Shown one piece after another: positions 35,260-47,855 of a stretch of 64,000 nucleotides of DNA. The position numbers were made by a program, and so were the translations under genes. Numbering within the stretch: the first letter of the stretch is position 1; each line of letters begins with the position of its first letter. The notes below the pieces were generated by a model, which saw only the letters and a program-made list of their open reading frames with translations, ran no database searches and had not been told where the DNA came from. This DNA is from Sphagnum magellanicum (taxonomy: Eukaryota > Streptophyta > Sphagnopsida > Sphagnales > Sphagnaceae), in NCBI GenBank assembly GCA_021904315.1, contig CM038913.1, positions 2,479,958 through 2,543,957 on the forward strand. Reading direction: 5' to 3'.

Positions 35260-35271
35260 CACTACTACAAA
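35260..35271 (+). mobile_element. CACTA-type terminal motif
   Basis: CACTACTACAAA, identical in 12 bases to 13615-13626, with different sequence beyond. It marks roughly the border between retroelement debris and the gene-derived region. Could be chance. Confidence 0.3.
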
Positions 35272-35767
35272 GCAACGCCCAGATGTCACACTCTTACTTC
35301 TTGGTGTATTGCTGCCATTCAGGAGCATGTGGATCAAAGGCATGTGCATACATGATCAATGAGTCCTGCTCAAACTCTTCATCACATACTTTGATGCTAC
35401 GGCAAGACCCTTGTACTCAGAATCCAGTCTGTGGACATGTACAAAACATTTGTGCCACATTTAAAAACAAAGTTTTCATGGCTTGCAATTTGCATTTCTC
35501 CCACTATAGGCAGAAGACTTCTTCTACTGTGCTACTCGGTTGTTGGGAAGGTGAGCAGATTACATTTACAATGCCACTTATTGCTGCAAGCATAGTTTGC
35601 ATTTCACTAAATACGTGATTAAGTAAAGCAGTTGAAGCCACCCAATTGAAGCTTTCCCAGATGCTACCCTTTCAGTGGTGTATTACGAAGGATAGAACAC
35701 AGCAAGAACCCTTTGCCTTTTAGCACCAGACTTGTGTAGACTTAGCTTTGCTTCTTGAACAGGGGCA

Positions 35768-35915
35768 TCTCAATCAAACAAGTGCATATGGTGTTAATCA
35801 GTCCAGATTCTGTTCATAAGTTACTTTGACATCATTAGTATCTCAATCGAAGACCTATACATGGTATTTAATCAGTCCAGATCCTGCTCATAATCAGGTA
35901 CTTTGACATGACAAT
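35768..35915. repeat. 73-bp local duplication downstream of the NOV-like gene
   Basis: Two diverged units share TCTCAATC, then ATGGT.TTAATCAGTCCAGAT and CATAA...ACTTTGACAT; starts at 35768 and 35841. Confidence 0.7.
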
Positions 35916-36140
35916 TATCCTTTAAAATCGTAAGGGTCCAATTAGTACACAGCAGATTGCTTCAAACATTCATCTGTCAGATTTTGAAGACATGCAGATT
36001 TTGCTCAAAAATTGACTCACTATGACTGGAAGCCTTCTGACATGATAACTGGTTGATGAGAAGATGATAGGACTCCATGTTCGACCCTCACCTATTGCTG
36101 CAAGGATAGTAATGTGCTCCTGTCTCTCATGTGCATTAAG

Positions 36141-39100
36141 TCAATCTGCAGCAATCTCTGATAGATTAACTGAATAGGAAGCAATCTGCATTTCTTCACT
36201 TGGAGGAATGCCCTGCAAACTGTTATGTGGTAAGACGACTGCAAGTTGAAGAATTCGTTTTTGGCAGAGCATTACTGGATTGGGGATGCGGAGAATTCGA
36301 GCAGGCTGTTCAGGTCCTGCAAGGAAAACGCGAATAATGGTGAACTGATCACCATGAACTTGCCCAAATTCCCATTCTCGATTTGAAATCTCAAACCAAT
36401 CCTTGTCTTGGGAACGTGTTGCCTTCACCTCCACAAACTCTTGCTGTCCAGTCTCAGTTGTGACTATAATATCAAAAGCTGCTCCTGTCTCTCCATCCTC
36501 ATTTACCCACTTTACATGTGCTGGTCCATGTTTACCAGCAAGATACTGAGACACTAGTGCCTCCCCTGCCCGCCCTGTCATTTGTCGTTGCTCACTTTGT
36601 GGGTCCAGAACAAGCTGCTTCTTCACCTGCACACAATGTCACCTTCATTACAATGCAACCTACTAGATGCAGACTGTTGTTTTAGCCACGACAAGTAGTC
36701 CTTAAATAATGGCACCATAGTTCATTACTTCCTGTCATTTCACTTGAACCTGTACCTACACACACAATCATGTTTCTCAAGACTTACCAGAATGTCTGGC
36801 ATTTGTGTGTTGGTGCTGTTAGTAATGTTTGCATTTGGTGGAACTTCTTCCACAGTACATTGGGCTGCAAGCCCCAACTTCAGATCCTGGGACTTGGAAT
36901 GAAATTCAGCACCATTCAAGCTTCTGTTGGCTTTAGTACTTATGTCTTGTGTGCCATCTCCTGTCAAGCAGTCTGTGGGTCCTTTCAGCAAGCTTTTAGT
37001 AGTTTCTGTTTGCCTGTCATCAGGTACAAACTTGGCAGGAGCCTTGTTCCTTTCAACTACAGATGACAATGTGTCACCCAGCTCACCCTTCTTAATAGAT
37101 AAGGCTGCAGTTGATTTGATGGTGGGAAGTGGTATCCAGGACTGAGGAGGCCACCCAGAGTATGAATGAGACACCTTTGTCTTCCTGGGCATGGTTTCTT
37201 CAAGCTTTTTAGCATGTCTCTGTATGTACACCTCAGCAGACACCATGGCTGCAGAAGTACCAGAAGTGGCTACATCTGAAGGGATGTCATTCTGGATACT
37301 GACATCAAGAGCCCAGGGGACCATTCCAGCAGGAAGTGGCTGAATGCCCTGTATATTGACAACATTTGACTCGACAACAGTCTCTGATGAACCCAAGGAG
37401 GCCATCAAGGTTATCATATGCAGGAAGTTGGCAAGCTGCAGGTTGGGTTGACCAGAGAAAAAGAACCTTGAAAGTTCGGCATAAACCATACAGTGATCTT
37501 CAGCTTGAGCAGCTGCAACGTGCAGTGTACTGCCCTGCAGATCCCACTTACACTGCTTAGTCTGGGACCAAGAGACAATGATAAAGACTGGGACTTGACA
37601 TTCTTCTAGAGGACACAATCAGAGGTAAAATGAGAAAATAGCAAATTGAGGGCAACTTTAAAGTCTAGATCATCTCATGTTCTTGTGGTCTGGGGAATTC
37701 CTAGATGTGAATGCTTGTCAGAGCATAGAGGAGTAAATTGGATGAATATAGGCAAAAAAAAACAGACCTGAAGAAGGGCACCACATTCAAGACGAGAACG
37801 GGAGCAGTGCCGACCTGACTGAAGAGTATACCGGAAATACAGTTGGTCTACCACCACACATTGCAGCTTCTTCACTTCCTCTGCAAAGTGCGAATTCTCT
37901 AGACTGTTGTAGTGCTCATTGTGATGTTGCAACATATAACGTTGTGCATAAGGCAGTGCCCAGGAAATGTGTGCTTCAATTCTACAAGCATCCTGTGACC
38001 CGTATGAGATAACTTCCCGCTCCACTATCTGAAAAACATGTAAAAGTGACAAGTAACCCTCTGTCATGTATAACAACTACACAGCTACAGGAATTGAAAA
38101 TCCATCAGAGACCCTCTTCCAAGGGAAGTCCTGGTGTTCCATAAAGATGTCCACTTTCTAACATTAATTTGCTTTATCATACAGTGACAACAGAAAAGCA
38201 TGATGAAGATAAATAACCTGGGATAGGAGTGGGATGCCCAATGCCTCCAGAAGAGGCTGTACAGTCTGCCTGGCAGCAGGCTTGGTCCGCCTAGCTTTGG
38301 ATCGTTCATGAAAGTAGGAATCATTCAACTGTAAAAAGTGGAGTCCCTCAACTGCAGCATCAGGAAATTCCTCTGCAATTTTTGTATCATCACACACACA
38401 CACCACACCTACATGATCATTCAAGGACACCCATTTGTTTTGAGTCGTGGGTAACACTGCGCAATCTGGGTCTTGGAGCTGAGATTTCCACTGCTGCACA
38501 TCTGTTTCTGTTACTCGTCCACATTCTATCTCCCATGACAATGCTGCATACACTTCCATCACCTGCGGGTTCACACCCAAAAAATTGCAAAAAAACAAAA
38601 CCACTTATTGAAGAGATCTTGCATGACGTGTAGACCCTAAACTGAAATGATGAGTGAACTTGGAGAGAAGCAAATGGAACACAGTGATTCATACTATACA
38701 ATAATCACCTGATCAAATGCCAAAGTGGGGGGTGCAGCAGCAGCAACGCCACGAAGGACTTTGATATATGTACTGAAATTGGGTCTTTCTTGAACTTGAC
38801 AGTCCCTAACAAAGAATGACTTCAGCTCTGGGTAGAAACTGCTCAGCACTTTTACACGAACATGCTGCTCAGAACCTGAATCTACAGATGGTGATATTTC
38901 TTTGGAACCAGCCTTCTGAGCTTTGTCGGATATGGAAACCAGGGTGTTGAGTGCAGCTGTTGGATCATTCCAGCATACATCACCCACAGAATAGAAACTT
39001 CCACGTAGAACTTGCTCACGTGCATTACCCCACTTCAAGGGCACAAAAATTGAAGGACACAATTTAAGGGTTGCCAACACAACATCTCTGTCTGTTGACA

Positions 39101-42100
39101 TTCTTTCTGCCAGGAATGAGTACAGTCTTGCCATTTGTGCCACACTGCAGACCACCAAAAGAACTCCCAGGGTGAAAGTCTTGCAAGTACCCTTCTACAG
39201 CTTACTTCAACATATGTGAAAACATTATAAGACAAGAACACAGTAATTGTGCCCAGTTCTTCAGCAAGACTGTACCTTGCTTCAAAAGGTTGCTTCCTAT
39301 CACCCAAATGATGCAGAAGAGAAATACAGTCATTCACAGTCACTTGGGTACGCAGGCCAAGGGCTCTCATGAACTCCATGCTCTGTATCTGTTCCATAAA
39401 TTCCACAGCAAAACAAAAAGCACAACTGCATCAAAAATATCATCCTCAGTAACAAAAAATGCAGAGAGTTGTAAGCACTTAAACCTCAATGTTACTTCAA
39501 GTTTAGAGTATCAAAATTCATTGTATCTACAAAATACTCCCAAAGGGAAGCAGTGCCAACCTGAGGGATGGCATAATGAGCATGGCTTCCCAAAAATCTT
39601 TCAACAGCCTCACATTGTTGAAAAAGTGCAGTGGGTGTATGCAGCTGTCCATCCAAGCTGGACATAACCCACTTTAGATTCCGTACTTGCATTACCCACG
39701 ATGCCTCAGTTTCCCCCCTCCATGCATCCTTGGTGTCTTCCAACCGCCTGTATTTTGCTCTCCAAGAAGATGAAAACTTGGTGCTCCACAGTTTATCAAG
39801 GGCCAACAAAAGGCTTGCACACTTTTCAGCCTTTCCAGAGGCCTTTTTCCCCTTCTCTTTCACAACTACGTCAACAAAACTGCACACCGCAGTCACTATG
39901 TCTATGAGTTCTGGTGACTCCCAATCCTGGACAATCCAGCCACCCTGAGGCCCACCATCTCCCTGCCAGATCACATTTTGCCATAAACTTGCAGCCTTGT
40001 CTGATACTTGTCTCTCTACGGGCAGCACCTTCACAAAATCCATCACCCCGAGACCACTCAAAAACTTCCGCCAGCTTCCAACATCAGATGTCATGTCATG
40101 AGGAGAAGAAAGTTGAAGATAGCTGGTGTCAACCTCATTCCACTCCACTGAAGTACCCTCCAGAATACTTTGCACATCAAAGGGGTTGCCCATTGCAAGA
40201 CCAAAATGGATATTACCCTTGTTCAACCGGCAAAGTCCATTGCTTGTGAGAATAACGGCATTTTCCTTGAGTTGCATATATATCCTATCATTCATGCATT
40301 TAGAGCAACCAGATTGTAAATGCCACTTAACATATGCTAAGTACTGCACCACAAGATGTGTGTCTCTTCCCAAGCAATTTGCCTCTGCCATAGCTGGCAG
40401 CACATGGTTCCTCACCACCTCATGAGCTGACATGGGCATCACTCCCAGCTGCTGCAGCATTCTCCTAACCTTTCCTGAGTTTACAAAATTAATCCCCTTG
40501 GAAGAGCCCCTTCCAGCTTTGAGCACTATGCTACCTTCACCTTCATGTTCATTCATGAATAAGAGGGGATCTGCAGTTCTAAGTTCTGCAAAAATGAGTG
40601 GATAGCAAGAAAGGGAATCATCAGTGACATACCTATTTTCAATTCCATGACTAGAAAACCAGATGGTTCCATCTGTTAGAGAAGAGAATGATCCATCAAC
40701 TAACGGGATGAATTGCAAACTCTGAAGATCTCCTAACAAAGAAGCTTCCTTGTCCTGCTGTGACATAATGTGGGTTGTCTGTTGTTTGACAAGCAAGGAG
40801 TCATGAAGAGCAATCAACCAAGTTCGAACCCACTCTAGACCCAAACTCTCCACAGCTCCCTTCTTTTGACAAAGAGACTTCATCAATGCAACTAACATAT
40901 GCACTCCATACTTCTGCACACCCAAGCTTGAGGCAAGTGAATCAGAGAGCTGCACTTCCTTGTCCAAGTACTGCAGTCCAAGATGGTCTTTCAAGATGGT
41001 ATCCGGTATCAGTTTACGAACAGCATCATTCCAACCTTGCACAAGTACACATGGAAATGTCCACTCTTCTAACCCTTCCACAGGCAGGCATTGGGTACCT
41101 CGCAAACGTGCATGAATAATGCGTGGCAAAGGAGAGAAAAATCCCAACACCTCCCCCTCTAGGGGAACATATTGCATAAATTGGCTAGCTGCTCTTCCTG
41201 GGCTTCCCAGAGATGGCAAAGATTTGAACATCTCAGAGGCCTTCATAAATGCCTCAGGGATTTCAGAACGGAGCCACTGGTTCCATGCACTGTCCCTATC
41301 TACCTCCTCTCGTGAAGAAGGTAGAATAAAGTCTCCCTGTACAATAAACCGAAGGCCATACGCCCTCAAAGGGAGGAATGCAAACACTTGTTGCTGCTCA
41401 GGGCTGGCCTCATATAGCATGCTTGAAAGTTGTCTTAGAGTGAATGCTAGAGCAATTTCTGTGACTGTTATCCCTGGCCTAAAAACTGCTGCCTGAAGCT
41501 GGTGCCTCACAACCAACCATGTTACTTGTTGTCCATCATGAGCCACACGAACAAGCCCATTAACCAGATCTTCACGATACATCACCTGAGTTGAGCCAGT
41601 GAGATCATTGTGGACTGCAATGCATTGCAGGCGATGGAGAAAAAGCAACAGAGATGGATGAATATCCTCAAACTTAGATGCCAAAAAGTCCATCCCAGCA
41701 CCTTCTCGAATAGATGCCTTAATAGGTAGATCAATCCGTGTGCTCCATCTTGCAGGTTTTGCACCTGACCAGCCCCTTCTCTGCTCAATTAACCGCAATA
41801 AAGTTCCATATGAATCCCAATCATGACATGGTGGTATGATAGTAGGAAGTATGAATCCAAGATCACTCTCTGTGATATCAAACTTCACGTGAAACCCATT
41901 CGAGTGGACTTCAGGAGAGTCTGTGACCTACGCCACCAGAATGATAACATGCAAATTAGAAGGCATCATTAGAAAGGTCAATCCAAATGCTCTATCTGAC
42001 AAATACAAACCAAAAGCAGGAAGTGAGGGTATAAGAAGGGAGGACAAAAGAAGTCATGATACTCTTCAATCAGCTCTGCCTCAACAAACTTGAGAATGAA

Positions 42101-45100
42101 GGAAATTCATACCCTGAAGACTGACTTGAATCCAATACCCTTGTTGCCAATGTAACCAGTATTGTTGCCAGCCTTGGTGGAGTTGCCAACATCGCAAAGT
42201 GCACGTAAGTTGTCAGATGTAAACCCCTGCTCATTGTTGAGAACCACAATGTGGCCATGCTTGACCAGAAACACCAATGTTGCCTCAACTCCAGCCATGT
42301 AACTATTGTCATCAGCATTTTGAACCTGAAAAAATGCAATAAAGATCTGCCAATTAGATTGGATATTACCACCACATAAAGCTTCATGGCAAACATGGAA
42401 AAACCTGGTAATGAGATTTTGTAATAATATTACATTCACCATATCAACTGAAAGATCTCCATTCACATCACTAGCACTGTGAAATTGAGGAAGAAAGGAA
42501 ATTTAGAGGGTACCCTACCAGCTCAAGAACAAAGTGAGAGTCTTGTGAGTACAAATCCTGAGAAAGACGATGGAGAGCACGTCCCATTCGTGCATGCTGC
42601 CTGGCAAGCAACTCTTGCTCTCGGCTTGCAAGCTCTTGTCCAACTCCAAATTCATCACGACGAATAGCTTCCACAATCTCTGATGCCTCATCTCTGCACC
42701 CATCTGTTCCTGATGCTCGGGATTCATGCATGAGGTCCTCAACAAACCCACTTCTGCCAAACTCAGTGCCTGCATGAAGATCCAAGCTAGGATCCTCAGC
42801 CAGTACAACTGATTGCTCACCTATTTCTTCTCCTTGCAGTTCAGACAGTGGATAAGCAGAAGGTGGCAACTTTGTTGGTACGCTAGATTCCAGTAAACCA
42901 TCAGACTCCACATCCACAGTCCTGTGTACTCCTATTTCATGACCTGTCACCATATGCTCCAACTGCGTACCAGAACAGACCTCACAATTTCCTTGGCCCT
43001 TTTCTGGTGCTGCAGCTGCAGTACAAATGTCTGTTTGAGAGCCGAGAACCTCAAACTCATCATCACACAAATTTCCACGATTTCCAGGTAAAAGAACATA
43101 AGAGTTGTAATGTGTAATCCATTCAGGTACTCCCACACTCAAGCCCACTCCATGAAGCAATCTGAAATGCTCTGGGGATTGGCATGCTCCCAACATGATA
43201 GAGGCAGCACCTGACACCACTGTAGAGAGGGCGCCCAAAAAGATCTCAGCTGCAAATATCCTAAGCTCAATGGGTATAGCACATAGAACCTTCAGTACAA
43301 ACAAAGCCACTGCATTGATAGCAGAAGCTTGATATCTCTCACTTGAACTTGGGAGCAGAATCTCTGAAGTTTCCAGGCTGGTGGATACAGCAGAACCATT
43401 TTGGGGATGGTTCCTGTTTATCAACTTTGTGTGGATTTTCATGTCAGTTTCACATAGAGCTCCTGATCTTTTATCATAGCATCTGTCACCCAGTGACTTG
43501 CCCAACAAAGAAGTTAATTGTACATTTAGAGCTTTGACAGTATGCAACTTTAGAAGGGCTGATGGTGTGTGGGCCACACCCCCATGAATTGCAACTAGAG
43601 ATACAAGCTCTGCAGCCAACACCAATTCATGACCCCTTATTGCAGCCGCCAAAAAGCCATCAATGGATGCTGCAGCATTGACTTTCAGAATTGCTCCATT
43701 ACATGTCACCATGGCATGGATTCCACTGGCAGTTCCCTCACACTCCAGGAAATCAAGAAGAGGGCCTAGTGTTGGGGCAAAGACAGTATTCCACTGTGAC
43801 CAGAGGCTGAGATCTGCTAGCACAGGAGCATTCTTGAGACATTGTAAGGCATCGGGAATTGATTTGATGCCTAGAACACCAACTTTTGTTGGAACTCCTG
43901 AATTCTCAAAACGTTGGTTCTCCAGACATTCACTCTGCCCACTTATGGGAACCAATGCTCCTAAGAAAGAGATATGTCTGTTGGATGCTGCCAAAGGGCA
44001 CATCTCTCTGCATTGCTTTACTAAGGAATCCCACAAACTGCCATTGACGACTTCTTCTATCCCTCGCACTTTGAACTGCTGGAATACTAGGGCAGCAAGT
44101 TCATCATGAGATGGAAGCTCAACGGCCTCAGAAGCAAATATTGCCTGGTGCACAAATGCTTGCACACGGTGAAAAGGAACTGCAGCATTCATGCAGGGTT
44201 TCGGCTCAAGCAGCCCACCAGTTGATCCTGCATGTTCAGTTGTTCAAAGGTACAAGATTTAGCTACTCACAGACTTTGCCTTGTTGATTGCACCTGCATA
44301 AAAGCTGCAATCCTATGGACTATCTGAGTGGAATGCCATGAAACCAAAACAAACAAATTGGCAGGAGAGTACCATCTGACAGACCCTTAGTCACATCCAG
44401 GGCTAGTCGAGGGTCTGGAGTGTGGTCAATGAAGACTGGGCATGCTTCAGATGCTGCAATTTTCTCCTCCTTTGTATCCTCTTCAGAAGCATCATACATA
44501 TTATCCCAAAGTCCAACCTTGACAGACATAACCTACACCCAAAACACATTCAACTTCATATACATCCTACAGTTTTTGGACAGATTGATCAGCAAAACAC
44601 AATCAAGCACATAGAGAACTGTATCAGGCCAGCAGAACCCACATACAGCACAACAGTTAGAAACTGTCTCCAAGTCAGACTGGAGACTAGGAGAGAAATC
44701 ATACTGCAACATAAAGCAGACCCAACCCAGGATAATCTCTGAATAGCTGCATCTGTTTATTTTTCTTGGCTTTGAATAGCTTCTTCTGGTCCTTATTCAT
44801 GGACTTGAGGGCACTTGCATGTCTGTTGTCCAACAACTGCTCCAGCACCTTTATCCCCAGCAACAAAAAACAAAACATGTTCCATGTTAGGGTCGAAATC
44901 AATGTGTGTGCTTGATAGACAAATTGAAAAATGTCTTCAGAAGTACAGAACATTCTCCATACTTATGACTAGACAAAGTGAAAGAATGGTGGTGCAGGAC
45001 CTGTATGACGGTGCGATCACTGCATATATCTTTCAACACCATGATGAACTCTGCAACCTCCTTTGAGGTCAAGTGGCAGGCCTCTGGTGATTCTCTCTCA

Positions 45101-46992
45101 AGCTCTGCCTCTAACTTTCTTTGCCTCTTCACACGAAACCTCTCTTCAGCAGCTGAGGGATAAGGACAATTGCTAAAGTGACCAATTGCCTTACCCTTGC
45201 TTGCACCCGACAATTTCTCCACAATTTCCTGCATCAAAGCAGCAGCCCTTGTTCCTTCCTTGACTGCAGCAACCTTCTTGCCTGAACTGCCAGTCTCATC
45301 ACCTGAGGAATCACTCAGAAACTCCCTCTTGCGCTTCGGATGACCAGCCAAAGCTTTTGTTTGCTGCTTTTCAGATGACAGAAATTGAGCCACCCTTGCC
45401 ACTACACTTGATGTATGTGTTAGCTCAGATTGTGTGCATGGCAAACCTTTCCAGTTTTTGATCAAGTCTGCCTCTGCCTTTTTTGCTCGTACCAAAGCAG
45501 CAAGATGCAACCTTCAGGTCCACAATATGTGCATCAATTCCCCTAATTTCTGACAGACACAACTTCAACTACTGCAAAAGAGTTTCACAAAGATTTGAAG
45601 CCAGTAACCATAGGCATAGGATTTGAAGCCAAGTAATAAGAAAGCTTCAGAACCTAGAAGACCATGATACATACCCAAGACTTTGCACCCGCACACCAAG
45701 GTGCTCAGGGGTTGGAGCCTTCCGCTCCTTCTGCAGATACACCATGAATTTGTTGATATCAACATGAGTGCCACATCCTGGCTCACCAAGGTAATCTGCA
45801 AGGTGCTGAATCACCTCTACGGTGGTGATGGTAAGGACATCACCCTTCACTGGTGGGGAGAAATAGCGGATCACAAGAGGGTGACAAAGGAGCGGACCTA
45901 ACCCTAAGTCTTCGAAATCAGATACTCCTTCCTCTTGGATCAGATCACAGCCGAGATCATACAATGTTGTTATCCTCTTGCCCGCTACATGACAATGGAT
46001 GAAGGCATTCACCTGGCAACACCACCTGGAAGAGATGAGCTGCTATGACTCACCAATTGAAAAAAGATTTGAAAAGCATAGCAAGGCAAAAATGGCAGAG
46101 AGAAAGAAGAATTCCACACCTTGCCTTCAATGAGAGCCAAATTGCGCAAGCAAGGTACTTCTTGCATTCGAAACCCTAGTAACTCAAATGCCGAAACACC
46201 AAGTGCAGAAAGAGTGCCCTGGCAAACCTTGAAAACAGAAATGTGCTTCCCTTCTGCAAGAGATTCACCATAGGCCTGTTTTGCAGCTTCATCCGCCACC
46301 TCCAACTGACTACTCCTGTTCCCTGTTACCCTGGAACCCAGTGCACAGCGGCTGGTTTCCTGAGCACATTTCACAGCTTCATCTGCCACCTCCTGCTGAC
46401 TAGTCCTGTTCCCTGTGAATCCAGAACCCAGTGCAATATGGCTGGTTTCCTGAGCACGCTTTGCAGCTTCATCTGCCACCTCCTGCCGACTACTCCTGTT
46501 CCCTGTGAGTCCAGAACCCGGTATACCACGGCTGGTTTCCTGAGCAGCTGAAGCTGAAAACTGGGGTGATAGAGAAGACCTGATAGCAGCAGCAGGAGGA
46601 GGGTTTGAGACCTTTGCTGCTCCAGCATTAACATCAGGGTGCGGATACGATGCAGGACAAGATTCTTCAGAAGAGATTATGTGCCCATTCTGTTGCACAT
46701 GTCCCCTCCAACCTCCATCTCGCAAAACAGGAGGAGGAGGAAAGGGAGGAGGACGCATACCTGCTTGCTGGAACGGCGCCCCCCATCCGTCCCAAGGGTT
46801 TGCAGCGACCCATAGAGAAGGTCCAGCTTCCGGCCACCCCATAACTGGTGTTGGTGCTGGTGCTCCTCCTCCTCCCACATGATGATACATCTGTGAAGAG
46901 CTCCAGAGACCTGGAGGTGGCGCATCCCACTGCAAGGAAGAGGACCAACCAGGGAGATGGTAAGGTGCTCCTCCATTCCAGCCATTCCTCAT
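36141..46992 (-). CDS. NOV: NO VEIN-like protein (GHKL ATPase domain and DUF3883), 14 exons
   Basis: Exons in gene order: 46120-46992, 45675-46012, 45001-45511, 44711-44848, 44373-44532, 42519-44227, 42113-42325, 39561-41927, 39276-39382, 38709-39144, 38218-38562, 37768-38028, 36788-37534, 36141-36626. All introns are GT-AG, 107-233 bp, and the total (8691 bp) gives an unbroken 2896-residue frame, close to the known Arabidopsis protein of about 2700. The N-terminus is Gly/Pro-rich, then carries three 30-residue repeats. The Bergerat-type ATPase fold starts near residue 1230 with ELVQNADD, followed by LNNEQGF and GNKGIGFKSVFR. The C-terminus is DUF3883 (FDII...EFVEVKATRS). NOV in Arabidopsis is a nuclear protein needed for vein formation and auxin-dependent patterning; the same role here is inference. 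Start at 46992 or 47193 is undecided; the exon 4 donor is weak. Confidence 0.92.
36240..36560 (-). other. DUF3883 domain of the NOV-like protein
   Basis: In the last exon: TGRAGEALVSQYL, then AAFDIIVTTETGQQEFVEVK, then EWEFGQVHGDQFTIIRVF. The spaced Asp and E-V-K residues resemble a PD-(D/E)XK nuclease-like core, which is how this domain family is often viewed; catalytic activity is not established. Confidence 0.85.
41850..42600 (-). other. GHKL/HATPase-like domain of the NOV-like protein
   Basis: Spans the end of exon 6, exon 7 and the start of exon 8. N-box E-L-V-Q-N-A-D-D is intact; the second box reads VVLNNEQGFTSDNLRALC, lacking the classic DxGxG; the glycine lid is YIGNKGIGFKSVFRV. This pattern is that of the NOV/sacsin-like branch of the Hsp90-type ATPase fold. 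Confidence 0.88.
46276..46545 (-). repeat. Triple 90-bp (30-residue) repeat in NOV exon 1
   Basis: Three tandem units begin with AQETS at 46545, 46455 and 46365; each continues with a GS..TGNR(S/T)S block and ends EVADEA(A/V)K. Units differ by several substitutions but keep length exactly, so frame has been preserved since duplication. Confidence 0.93.
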
Positions 46993-47171
46993 CACAAGCA
47001 AAGCGCTGCAACTAATTCTTCTTCTTCTTTTTCGCGAAAAAAGGTTTCTCTCCGGATCTCTTAGCTCCGCTGAGATTAAATGCACTTCTAACGACTGGAT
47101 TTCCGACACAATTGAGAGGAAATCGCCCGCAGCAGCAGCAGCAGTGCAGCCATCCAACAGCAACAGCAATG

Positions 47172-47290
47172 GAATGCACAGCTTTTCCCCCATTAGGGTT
47201 TCAGGGATTAGGGTTTAGGCCACGGCATTCACAGCTTTCTCCCAATAGGGTTTCAGGGATTAGGGTTTTAGGCAGAGCCACAGACCAGAG
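47172..47290 (-). promoter_or_regulatory. Duplicated 51-bp telo-box segment in the NOV-like 5' region
   Basis: Two units of about 51 bp, each reading on the minus strand CCTAAACCCTAATCCCTGAA or close variants, then ACCCTAAT/ACCCTATT. AAACCCTAA is the plant telo-box, a promoter and leader element typical of growth-related and translation genes. The upstream candidate ATG (47193) lies in one unit only and is absent from its twin, which weakens it as the true start. Confidence 0.65.
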
Positions 47291-47402
47291 ATAAAGCTCT
47301 TGTAGGCGGCCCCTGGATAATTTAGGCATCATGAGGGGCCCTACATTTGGGGGCCTCTTTCAGGCCCATAGGGTTTTGAGATCCCCCAGCGACAAGGGGC
47401 CA

Positions 47403-47755
47403 TATTTTGGGGGTCTTGGGGTTTAGAGCATTGGGTTTTGAGGTTTGAGGTCCTATTGTATGAGGGGCCTTATTTGGGGGTCTTGGGGTTTAGAGCATTG
47501 GGTTTTGAGGTCTGAGGTCCTATTGTATGAGGGGCCTTATTTGGGGGTCTTGGGGTTTTGAGCATTGGGTTTTGAGGTTTGAGGTCCTATTGTATGAGGG
47601 GCCTTATTTGGGGGTCTTGGGGTTTAGAGCATTGGGTTTTGAGGTCTGAGGTCCTATTGTATGAGGGGCCTTATTTGGGGGTCTTGGGGTTTTGAGCATT
47701 GGGTTTTGAGGTTTGAGGTCCTATTGTATGAGGGGCCTTATTTGGGGGGGTCTTT
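47403..47755. repeat. 67-bp G-rich minisatellite, five units
   Basis: TCCTATTGTATGAGGGGCC starts at 47451, 47518, 47585, 47652 and 47719, an exact 67-bp period. Units alternate between two forms (TTTAGAGC or TTTTGAGC; GAGGTTTGAG or GAGGTCTGAG), so the later part is a 134-bp dimer repeat. The plus strand has many G-runs (GGGGG, GGGG), and degenerate units continue to about 47850. Confidence 0.93.
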
Positions 47756-47855
47756 GATTATGAGATCCTAAATGTTTAGGGCTTTATTTGGGGGTCTTTG
47801 GGTTTGAAATCTTTATGGAACCGAGTCCCTATTTGGTGGTCTTGGGTTATTCGTA

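Larger units (their letters stand above)
34881..36140. other. Junction between the second retroelement and the NOV-like gene
   Basis: No complete gene. A frame at 34897-35109 and coding-like plus-strand sequence to about 35240 may be further element tail. From about 35300 the composition becomes that of the NOV-like gene, so this probably includes its 3' untranslated region. No clear poly(A) signal was picked out. Confidence 0.45.

Noticed and set aside
46371-47011. Additional long frames in NOV exon 1 on both strands
   Set aside because: Shadows of the GC-rich, repeat-containing first exon; the frame that joins the next exon is the one with the NOV-like continuation.
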